A stretch of 64,000 nt of DNA from Pempheris klunzingeri (taxonomy: Eukaryota > Chordata > Actinopteri > Acropomatiformes > Pempheridae), in assembly GCF_042242105.1 (NCBI RefSeq), contig NC_092013.1:14191618-14255617 (forward strand), written 5' to 3'. A program made the translations under genes and the position numbers. Position 1 is the first letter of the stretch; each line of letters begins with the position of its first letter. Of this stretch, positions 11,890 to 22,686 are shown piece after piece. The notes beneath the pieces are model-generated. The model worked only from the letters and a program-made list of their open reading frames with translations. It made no database searches and was not told the origin of the DNA.

Positions 11890-12400
11890 AGATCAATCAA
11901 TTTTATACTTCCTGAATGGAAGAAGTGCTACTCTTTCATTAAATACGATGAAGAAGCAGAACTCGTGTTTTGCATAACATGCTGAAGCTGTCCAACTCAG
12001 GCCATGGGGAGCAGCCTGTTCCACGTGGGAACTGGAGAGACAGTAAGAGTGAGGAGTATCAAAGAGCAAGCAGCATAACTACACACAAATCAGCTTAAGA
12101 AGCCTTACAAGCAAGAGCTTAGAAAGAGGAGCACTAGTGTCAGCTTTTGATTGAATGGTTGTGGCAATACAAGAAAAGATGGTTAAACTCTTCAGCATAA
12201 CCTACTTCATTGCTACCTTCACAATGTTCCCCAAGCTGGAGGCCCTTCATCACACAAACAACCTGGACCTCAGCACAACAAATAGCAATGACCAGGCATG
12301 TGGCAAGTTCATCACAGCCATTAGTTTGTGCTTCGTTGAGGAGCTTCAGGAAAAGGTTCTTTTCTATTGTGTCTGACTCTTAAGTCAACCGATCAGTGAC
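11890..12400 (+). mobile_element. Decayed hAT-family transposase relic
   Basis: Translation in changing frames recovers pieces typical of hAT transposases of the ZNF862/KIAA1586 type. At about 11914 EWKKCYSFIKYDEEAELVFC resembles the TTF-type zinc finger start. At about 12050, VRSIKEQAA resembles its second half. The 73-codon ORF at 12155-12376 reads KLFSITYFIATFTMF, then DQACGKFITAIS, like the segment following the zinc finger. An in-frame TGA follows the first piece and frames shift between pieces, so it is a dead copy. The catalytic domain is not seen. Confidence 0.5.
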
Positions 12401-12810
12401 AGACCAGAAGGTTACCTACTGCGTCGACCTCTAGAATAGGGTTGAGTACCAAAAGTGTTATGGCAGCGGCCAAATTGAGTTATTTTTAAAAGCTGATTTG
12501 TGATTATTATTATTTGTGAAGGTTTTGACTTGTGGAGTCTGGTGTGGAAGATTTGCATCCTTTATCAAAAATTTTCAATACATATTTCAATAAATTTGGT
12601 GCCAAATGCAGGAAACACATTGATTAGCCGCTGCTCTGCTCTGTGAACAACTTTAGATAGTAGCCTCTGAACTGTCTTACCACTTATTTTCCAGACTTAA
12701 GCAGCAAAGCACATTCCACACACTTCCAAACTCAACCAAACAAAATTATAGATTTTATGTGGGTTACGTTATGTTTCACAATATCTACACAGACTGAGAT
12801 AATCTCTGCA

Positions 12811-13290
12811 TTAAAGGTCCCATATTCTGCTCATACGTGTATTTGGACGTCCGACTAGAACAGGTTTACATGGTTTAATGTCTAAAAAACACATTATTTT
12901 TCTCACAGCAGACATGTCTGAATGCACAGTTTTAGAGGAGCTGAACAGTCTGCGTAATTCGCTCTTGTCTTTTACATCTTTGTGTTACTGGGAGCTGGCG
13001 TAAGTGAGGAAAAAACAATAGCGGATTCAGGAGATTTTCAGTGAGCGGGGACTGACGGCCTGCTGAGGGGCTGGAGGAGGTCACATGCTCAACAAATCCC
13101 CTTATGACATCATAAGGGTAATCACATCTAAACAGAGCATTTTCACACACATTTACTGAAAGGTGGAGCAGGAGTAACAGAGAAAGGACGGTCTTTTGTC
13201 ATAGCTTGGCGGTCTGTAGGCACACCGGGGACACACGCTAATGTTGAAAAGACATTAAAAAGTGGATTTTGCATAATATGGGACCTTTAA
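12811..13290. mobile_element. piggyBac-like MITE with TTAA ends
   Basis: The element is flanked by TTAA on both sides. Including it, the ends are a near-perfect 20-bp inverted repeat: left TTAAAGGTCCCATATT and right AATATGGGACCTTTAA, with one mismatch farther in. The 480-bp interior has no transposase. TTAA target duplication is the hallmark of piggyBac elements, so this is a non-autonomous piggyBac-like MITE. I also recognise the 'aaggtcccatatt' end as common in fish. Confidence 0.7.
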
Positions 13291-14214
13291 AAGAGCCGCT
13301 AGCTGTCCTGTGATCTTGTAACTAAGAGATTTATTTGGTGATGCTGTGATTGCACATTTGTACTGTGCACTCAGAATACACCGCCCAGAGCTTCCTCTGA
13401 ATTTATGCCCATGCAGTTAAATCAACACAGTTGTCAAAGTGACTGACGTGATGAAAGGGTGCTGTTGACTGAAGTGGCTGCCAGAATGTGCAGCTGTTGG
13501 TCTAATTTAAAACCTCTTTAATATGAGATTTTATTATCCCATATCCATCCTAACCATATAGAATATTTACAGACATGTGACAGAAAACATTTCTGATAAA
13601 CATGGCACACAGGATAAAAATACACACATCTGATACACATCTAATAATAATAAAAGGCCTAATACCACAGTATAAACAAGGTTTTATTCAGAACGTTCTT
13701 CATATTGTTTATTTCTTACAAACATTGTTGATACAAAAGTTGTATTTGAGGCTTGACATGAGGACTGAAACATCTGAATATGCATAAACAATTCAGTGAA
13801 AGTCTGTTATACTGTTAACTGTTAAATTTTTTTATAAACATGGAAGAACCAGACAGATTAGCTTCACAATAATCAGGGTCTGATGGGGTTTCAGTCCAAT
13901 TCTTATAATGGAGGAAATCATCAATAAACAATAAACATGAATGATTTTTTTTTGTCATAATTATGTTTTCTTAGATATGTTGTGCATCTGATTTGTTTGT
14001 GGGACTTGATTTGTCTGTGTAAGAGACAGATTAAAGTCAATTTATCAGCATATTTTCATCAAACACATTTTTGTTTTACAGCACAAGAGTTTTAGTACAC
14101 AAACAGCAGAGGAAATCCATTAGTGTGCCTACTCCTGTGGGCCTGACGTGGTGTGTGAGTGGGTCTGGTGAAACTGGAAGGGGCTGTAGGACTAAAGGAG
14201 AAATGTTTCCGCCT

Positions 14215-17200
14215 CTAGCTGTCCTGTCTGGTCTCTCCTGTCCCCTTAATGAGGCGCTTGTGTCCCCTTTTCCCTGCTGGACCGCGGGGCTTAGCAAAGG
14301 CCTGTTTGTGGGCATGCTGCTTGGGATGGACCTCATCGTACAGAAAGTCCTCTGTCAGTTCATCTCCGTCATCAATTTCCAACTACAAACAGAAGCAAGA
14401 AATGAAAATAAGCATGCAGGTGGACAAAAAAGAATTTAGGTTATATGCCCTGAAACCTATTAGACACAGCTGAACACAAATACCTTTGACATTTATTAGT
14501 CAGTTTAGGGCTGCGCAAATTTGCAACGGTGTTTCTCCAGAGCCACAACTAGAATCTTAGAAACCTTGAATTTTTTTAGATTTTTCATACTTTATTTCAT
14601 ATTTAGTTCAGTTATATTCCCTGTAAATTCCAACATGAAGGTCTGAATGTTGTGTCAAAGCATTTCCAAACTGCTAAGAATACAATTCTGGTGGAGACTG
14701 ATTTATTGTATGTCTAAAATGTAAGTATATTGAGTCTAATAGCACAGGAACCAAACTCTAAAATACCCACGACTGAAAAAGCATGTTAGCATGCTGACAT
14801 ATTCATCCATCTATCCATCTGTTACCTTTTTAGCAATTTCCAGATGATAATCTTTCTCCACCTCCTCCAGTAGCCGACTCTTGCAGCTGGAGTACAACAT
14901 CCGCTCCTTAATGCTACAGCTGTATCCAGGCATGGAGTATATGAACACTGCAGAAAGGGAGAGAAGAAGAAAATATACAAGTACATTTTCATTAGTCTTA
15001 TGTTGATGGAGATCAGTCATTCAAAACTTGGGGACAAACCCCACCCGCTGCTGACGTCTACAAGAAGATCAAAGGGGTGAAAAGGGAAAGAAAATATTTC
15101 TGTTATGTAATTCTAGACACTTTGCATTTTTTCTTGTCAAGTATGGAATACTTTCAACCCCTTCAGGCCAATACAAACTCTTCAAATGAAACAATGAGAG
15201 ACAGAAAGTCCATATTTGGTTGAACTCCTGTCCACAACAGCGCCCTTTTTCTGTGATGACAAAATTGATGCTTAATTTCTAGCCAAACGAACCACTGACG
15301 TAGATGATAGGGGATGAACTGTTGCTTGCTCATCACCTTGTAGCGATGTGAAAAGAGAAGGATTACCAGTGTTCATCAGTGACTTACCGACAGATTCCAG
15401 GTAGTCTCCTTCATGGGAGTGTTTGTAAAGGAAGAAGTGGTATCTGGGAGTGTCTTTTGGAACTCTCCGGGGTAAATCTCGAGTGTCTGTCGGGTTAGCG
15501 TGAACCAGCTCGATTGTCTCCTTCTCTACATCCAACCTCTAAAACACAATAATAACGCGCAGTATGCACAATGCAGAGCTCTCATAAATGCAATATATCA
15601 GAGGTCAAACACTCCTGTCACCAAACAGCTCCTGGTGATGGGTTTTAAATCTGGAAACTGGAACAATGCAGTAAGATTTCTCTTACATGAACCCCTCAGG
15701 CTCACCAGTTGTATGTAGTTGATACGTTTTTGGGCAAGTTGCTGCAGGGCTCTTCTGGCCGTCTCCTGCAGTGGGAAAGCGAGGCCCTGAAGTGTCTGGT
15801 GCTTGCTCTCCACACTGATCTCTGTCTTCACCTGCAGGGGGCACCATGCAAATACAAACCTTTTCAAGCCTCTGCAGAACCAATCAGAAAGTGTTGAACA
15901 GGATAACATAGCTTTACATTTTCTATACTGTAGCATAACTATATTTACAAAAATGACCTCTTATTACAACCAAGAGACAGAGGTTCTCTCTGTGTCTTTC
16001 TCTACCCACATCAAACCTAAACATTAAGTATACAAATATGGTAAATAATGTAACAACATACCTGTTTAACTCGGCCCTGAAAAAGCAAACACAACAAAAA
16101 GTTGTAATTCAAATAGAGGAAGTTGCATTAAAGGCACGAGCAGAGAGCTGCCCATAGGTGTGAATGGTAGTCTGTCTCTATGTGTCAGGCCTGTGATTGA
16201 CCGGCAACCAGTCCAGTCTCACCCAATGTCAGCTGAGACCAGCTCCAACCCCCCCATCCCTGCTGCCCGGTGACCCTCAAAGGTTAAGTGGTATATATAA
16301 TGGATGGATGGGTGGGTGGGTGGACACATGCACACCTTGGCACATGCAGTGATGACAACACTCCCGAGGGCATGCTGACCTCTCACCTCGGTGATTTTGA
16401 TCCTCTGGAGCTCCTGCTCAGCTAGTGTGAGCGGGGCAGGACCTGAGCAGGATGACACATGATGCTGGTATCCCAGCAAACAGATGTCCTCCTAGTGTTG
16501 CAAGCAAAACAAGAGGCCCCTTAACAGGAAGAACAGGACAAATGCCTCTAAAACACATCATGACGCCAAAAAAAAGAGAAAAAAACAACAGATGTGCAAC
16601 AATAAATAATTAATTTAAATGTTTCTTACCTCAGCTGTGCCAAATATCTCATACTTCACATGACCACCACCAAACTCTTTCTTCACTGTGGCACGAGTGG
16701 CAGCGTACAACATCTTCTGTTTTATCTGCAACCAGGTATGGGGGAAATATTTAGGTACAGTATGATGCTGTTTTCAGGATTGTGCATGAGTCTGTGAGTA
16801 CTTAAAAGCCTGTATGATACAAACTGGCCGTGTGGGGTTTGAAACATGTGGACATTCACCAGGCAGGAAGCATCTTGCGACAGATGCAACTAAGTTGCAT
16901 AATGAGAAACGTAGGATCCAGCATTTTTGGCGCAAGACTCATGGATCGACTAAAACAGCCTTTTTTCTTGTTAAATGATGATGAGTGTGGCCTTTATAAC
17001 AGTTTGACCATTAACTTTGGCCTATGGAGGTAGATGGAGGTTAGAGATATACAGTATATAATAATAATAATATTTTTTTGGGGACATTTCTGTGAGAAGT
17101 GACTTTGTGACTATTATGATTACTATGTACTTGGCTTGTTCTTGTTTTTCACAAACAGATTTTTTGACATATTCTACATTCTTCTTATTTTTTAACATGC

Positions 17201-20200
17201 ACATATATAGCAACTATATTCTTCTTCTTATTATTATTGAACTCAGCTTCTTTTGTTCTTTTCAGTAGGCCTTATACAAGTTTCTCATAATTTTCTATTG
17301 GTTGGACATTTATATTTCCTCTTTGACACTGTGCTTTTCTGTGGTTTTGTATCTACCAGATTTAGCCATGTATAAACAATTATTCTATTGGATGATACAT
17401 ATCTATGTAGTTTACCTTTTGATTATTTGTAAACATACTATTACTGCTTACAACTGGAAGAGCTCAGTATGGTTTTGTGTACAGTCAGAGCACCTGTTGA
17501 CCTTAATTTGTCTGGATCCTGGGGTTTGCTGCTGGTACTTGTTGATTTTTCTCCTGGCTACGTTTACATACATATAGTAGCACTGCTGCTTGCCTGTATG
17601 ATTTTCCTGATGAATGTCTGATGACCAATACATTATTAATAAAGTGAGTTGAAGTAGTGGACAGTTTGAAGGATTTCCCCCCCCCCCCAAAAAATCGTTG
17701 GACTAGTTACTAAAATTCAAAGCTGCTGTTTTGATTTTGATTATTCTTTAGTTTTTAATCTGACTCTTGCAAGTCAGAATGAGGAGAAATGTGGTTTGGC
17801 ATACTGGAGACTGATCAGGAGACCATGATATGAAGATCCACTCGTAGCCCTGTGCATTCTGGGAGTCGAGGCGGTATAGGATGTAGCAGGGCTCCTGGTC
17901 GTCGAGGAGAGGAAGCAGGAAGTGATCATAATCCTGGTCCCAGCTCTTTTCCGGCTCTCTGTAGGCCCCCAGCACCAGCTGCTCTGAAACTCAGACCACT
18001 ACTCATCACATACCTTCACCCTCTATATGTAGCATGCCCTTTGCAGAGCACACATGCAGCAGGAGTTACTCAGGTCTACAGGTTAGTTACATATTAGATT
18101 GCTTAAACATGCTACAGTGAAATTGTGCCTTATGCCTAATGTGCGTATTCACATTAATTTATGAAGTTAAAATATATTTTGATCTCTAATTAATTGCACA
18201 AACACTTTAGCATGAAAGAAAAAGCAAACAAATACAAACCAGTACAGTAGAAAACATGACATATGTGATGTTAAAAAGGAACATCACATACAATTTTACT
18301 CTACCCATATTCCCAGCACTATCACGTTTTTTATCTATTACCTGAACTTGTTTTTAACTTTTACTTTACTTACTTTACTTTGTAGAGCACAAATATTCAA
18401 CATATTTCCACTCCTTCAACTGAAGGACAATTATGTTTTTCATTTGTCCTGAGCCTTTGTTTTTTGAACATGAATATTCCAAATCACTTTGGACAATATT
18501 AAGTATAAACAGAAAGAAACACAAATACAAACTCCCAACCTGCTCCTCATTGTAAAATAGAAGAAAACATTGTTAGAAGCCCTCACATCTTTATATTTTG
18601 GTCAATCGGGGCTGCAACTACCAATTATTGTCATGATTGATTAAACTGCTGATTATTTTATTACCTAATAGATTAATTGGTTAGTGTATAAAATGTCAGA
18701 ACATAGTGAGGAAAAACATGCTCTTTTCCAAAGTGACACCTTCAAATACACTGCCCAAGTTTACAGAATTTAACTTACACTATTATAAAACAGAGAAAAG
18801 CAGCGAATCTTGCTGTTTGACAAGTGTTTTTGGTTAATAATGAAAATATTTGCCGGCTGACTAACTGACTCATCATGTGTAAACTCACTTGGCTCACTTG
18901 GAAACCTCAACTGAGAGTCCATGAGCTCTCACTGTTTGCTCTCTGTGTTTGCTCCATGTTCTTTGGTAAAACGAGGCAAAGACCAATCTCGGGGATTAAA
19001 AACATTACCAGACTGTGACTCTGACTGACTCTCAGTGGAGCTAACAAAACCCTGACAGCTTGGCTTAATGAAACACACAAAACATACACAGACACCTAAA
19101 GTCTGATGTCCTTGTGGGGTGCTGGGGGATTTCCTGACTGTCTCTTGGGGCAAGTTTCTATTCTGAGGCACAACACATTCCAGCTCTGCACAGACACATA
19201 CTTTCCATCAGCCATTCTCTCTCGGTCCCTGTCTTTATAGGCCCACGTTAGCATTAGTAAATCATATGTAAATGGATCACTTTCAGTGCTGTCAGTTGTC
19301 CCTCTAGTTTAAAACAAAGCAATAAAATCACGACACGCGTGCTATGAGGGGACTGTTGACTGATAGGAAACCAAGTGACATATCAAGCCAGCGGTGATGA
19401 AACCGGCCAGAGTGATCTTGTTTCTCTTTTGACATTGAAACGAACATGACTGTCACTGGGGCAGCAGCAAGCAACCATGTCAAGTCACATGTGGCTCAAA
19501 ATAGCCAAGTGACGCCCGGGAAGATCACAGTGCTTGACTAAGGAAGTAAAACAGACCTGACACCCTCTCCCTGTGAGAATGTCTGTCTCTGCAGCACTGA
19601 GCTCGTATCTATTGACATCAATGCTTCAGATATTTCACATGATAGACACAGTCCACAAAGATAGCCCCAAAAAGTCCCAGAATGCATCCATCATGAATCA
19701 GATTACAGCGAGCCGTTGGTCAGTTACCAAAACAAGATATAAACACCTCATGATCTGCTGCCTACAAACCTGTTGCCTCACTGACCGTTTTTCTGCTCAG
19801 CTGACACACTGAATGTCTCCTCTCACACAGCTGACGCAATCCTCTTTTCCTAGAAGTTAGACAGTCTGTCCCAGTGGTCTGCCACCTTTTGTTTTGTTGA
19901 TGACCCCTTAACATGAAGCCATGTCTACTTGTGATGCCTCGGCACGAGAAACAACCTAAATGATTCTTCAGTGAAGCCCCTGTTTGTGCCTGAATGTTGA
20001 GCCAAACATCTGTTTTTTGCAAAAAAAAAAAAAAACAATGGGTACTCAGTTATCTTTGAAAGAATCCAGTCATTTAGCAACACTCACTAAAGACTCTTCT
20101 AACTAGAACAAAACAAATACTGTATGCCACACAATAATAAAGATTTCATATTATTTTCTAATTCAAACAAAGACGGTAGCCAAAAATAACGTGTGTTCTT

Positions 20201-21204
20201 GATGTAAAACAAAATTTAAAAAGTTGTACAATCAGTGGCACTTGTCTATACTGTTGTTACATTGTAATATTTTATTTCATCTTTTTTTGGTACAATTTCA
20301 AGCTCCCTGTGTCTGTCGCAGTGCAGTAAACAGAATATATTACATTCATTAGGAGAGTTTTTCAAAGATTACCAATATTTCTTTTTCAAAAACAGATGCT
20401 GAGCTCTGTGACTCAAATGTAATGGTGATACAAGAGAGGCACAACATGGAGGATAAACTGAAGTGATTCTCCACAGTTTCAGGTGAAGAAGTTTCAGAGG
20501 TTTGAAGAATTAAATCGAAAATGGGACTGAAGTATTTCACAAGAAAACGATTTGAGTCAAGCACGTCTCATGAAAAAACATGACTGGTTTGAAAATGTTT
20601 TGAACTCCTTGAAGCTACAACAGCTATGTTTTAGATACATTATGTTAAAACAGTGTGGTTTCCCCTCAAGGACCCCTCAAGTATCTAAAGGAAAACGCTG
20701 ACCAAATGATTAAAGGGAAAGGAAAGGCATTTCATTAACACAAACCTATGCTTATTTTTCTTTCTTTCTATTTTTGCTGTTTTCTTGTGAACACCAGCTA
20801 CTTTCACCTCTTCAGGCCTCTTAAATCCGTCAAATGAAAGAGTCCAGACAGACGTGTTATCAGTGCTCACATGTAGACACTGTTTCATCTTACAACCCAA
20901 AAACATTAGGAACTACTGTCTGCACAGCCTCCAAACAGATAATATAAGATGTTATTGCTCGGATTTACAATATCTAATGCACTTACCAGCCTTATGCTAT
21001 AAATTAAGTGATCAAAGTTTACGCACTAATGACTAATATCAGAGATACTTTATGATTCACATCCCAGTTTTTGACTGCTCCTGCGTGCACCGTCCTGGAT
21101 CACTCACCATCTTGGATGCGCACCTTGATGAGGCGCACTGCTCCACCTCTTGCCCTGGCCAGGAACTCCCTCAGCTCTGTCGTCACCACTAGTGCGAGAA
21201 ACAT
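14215..21204 (-). CDS. twf2: Twinfilin-2, actin monomer-binding protein
   Basis: Twinfilin binds ADP-actin monomers and capping protein and helps depolymerise filament ends. Eight main exons (21108-21204, 17805-17983, 16630-16725, 16387-16491, 15706-15831, 15388-15538, 14826-14947, 14215-14382) join in phase to 347 residues; human TWF2 has 349. Two ADF-homology domains are visible: the first with [20 protein letters not shown] and KEFGGGH, the second from [20 protein letters not shown] to [18 protein letters not shown] and [15 protein letters not shown]. The C-terminal tail has [15 protein letters not shown] and [14 protein letters not shown]. The paralogue choice (TWF2, not TWF1) rests on [12 protein letters not shown] and HLEIAKK. 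The N-terminus [14 protein letters not shown] differs from mammalian MAHQTGIHATEEL; a separate upstream first exon is possible. Intron 1 is about 3.1 kb. Confidence 0.93.
16062..16076 (-). other. Candidate 15-nt microexon of twf2 (GRVKQ)
   Basis: On the minus strand, a pyrimidine-rich tract with TGCTTTTTCAG is followed by exactly 15 bases coding GRVKQ and then the donor GTATGT. It lies between the twf2 exons at 16387-16491 and 15706-15831, both of which are phase 0 at this junction, so inclusion adds five residues between KITE and VKTEIS without changing frame. The TGC just upstream of the acceptor resembles the UGC signal of SRRM4-dependent neural microexons. Inclusion is inferred, not observed. 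Confidence 0.5.
16150..16320 (+). repeat. Retroposon 3'-end fragment with GGATGG tail
   Basis: The phrase 'ttgaccggcaaccagtcca', then 'gctgagaccagctccaaccc', then a (GGATGGATGGGTGGG) tail matches the 3' end of an abundant fish LINE/SINE family. A second copy in the same orientation lies at 49345-49530. It is inserted in a twf2 intron. Confidence 0.55.
18608..18885 (+). repeat. Damaged copy of the GGGCTGCAACTA repeat
   Basis: It starts GGGGCTGCAACTA, continues with ATTGATTAAAC and 'gtgtataaaatgtcagaacatagtgag', and parallels the left arm of the element at 315. The right terminal repeat is not seen. It lies in the first intron of twf2. Confidence 0.6.
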
Positions 21205-22686
21205 GGCGGGTGAGCGGTCTCTTCCTCCCGCCAAGTGCTGTAGCAGGGGTGTTGAGAGACAGAGAAGCAGCAGCAGACAGGACAGGAGCTCCACAGCACC
21301 AGGCCCAAATATTCAGTCCAGTCTGGAGACGCTGAAGTTCAACCGAAGGAGGCTGTTGTAAAACTTTCCGTTAATTCAAATGAGGTGACTAAATACTGTT
21401 CTGACGGCTGAAGGAGAGGATCGCAGAGTGTGTCTGGACTCGTTGAGAGTGTGTGACTGTCTGAGGCTGGACATCGCTCATGAAAGTAGGACAGTATCAT
21501 GTGCACACAGTGAGGGAACCTGATCACTTCTCTCCCAAATTTAGCTCCCACTGGCTGACTGTCCAGGCCTGAGCACTGGCCTGTGAAACCCCCACCGCAC
21601 ACCAGCACCCACGGGGGGGAGGGAGGAGACTGTGACCTGCAATCCTAATTAATGACTTCTGAACCAAGAACAATTTATCATCACAGACACATTATTAGTA
21701 GGGTGGTACCTGGAGGCTGTCAGACCAGCACTCTGTACTATTGTTTTACCATCAACACAGAAGTGAAGTGTGCTCACCTTCTCTTTTGAACTTTACCCTG
21801 TACGGTTTGAACAAAAAAACATCAATATTTTACTAAATTAAAAATCTCAATGGTTTCATGAGGAGGAGCCAGATTTGATCAAAAGGAGCATATTGCTTTG
21901 GACAGTTTACCCATTAAGTTTACCCATTAATCTCACACTGCTCAACTAACGCCACATGTGACGATCAACAGGTTGAGTAAGATGTTTTTGCTGTGATAAA
22001 TCCCCGGGTCGTGCTGACAACACTTTTCTCAGATCCGCATATATAATCTTTTTTGACTCTTTAATGACTCCTGTTTTATATTATTGAATAATTTCAATTG
22101 CAAATTAAACCTGAAATTTATGTTACACTAACTAAAACTCCATCTGAAGAAAGATTTAACAACAAACTGACCTATTTATTATTTCAAAGTGCTATAAAAC
22201 GCGATTCAAATAGCAATGATGCAATATAAAGAACATTGTAATCATCGTGGGGTTTCGGCCATTTTAAATTTACTTTCGCAGCTAATATTAAAAGTGAATC
22301 AGGTCCGAAATTAAAAATGGATTTCAGTGGGTTTGGATGGATTCAATCAGTACAAAATAAAATAAATCAGTAGTTGAATCAGGTAAATATTTCTTGCAAC
22401 ATTGGACCTCATTGACTTGTGCAATATGCCTGAATAAACACTGCAACACAATAAGAAAGCTGACAAAACCAGCATTGTACAAAGAAATGGTTTAATGTTA
22501 AATAGAAATATAAAAAAAAGAATAGACGAAATGATCTATTTCTGCAAACTACTTATTTACAATTTGAATTTAATAGGCCACACATCCTGTGAAATTCTCA
22601 CAGAGCTGGCTGTGCTGACCCCTGCTGGTCACTCCGGCTTTGGACTCCAACAGACGCTTCGCCTTCACGTCCTCACTTTGCCGTCA
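21205..22686. other. Spacer between twf2 and wdr82, including wdr82 3' UTR
   Basis: The twf2 5' end and the wdr82 3' end are head-to-tail on the minus strand. GC-richer DNA at about 21200-21640 is the likely twf2 promoter and 5' UTR. A minus-strand AATAAA (complement of 22175-22180) is a possible wdr82 poly(A) signal, giving a 3' UTR of roughly 500 bases. No further gene is seen. Confidence 0.4.
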
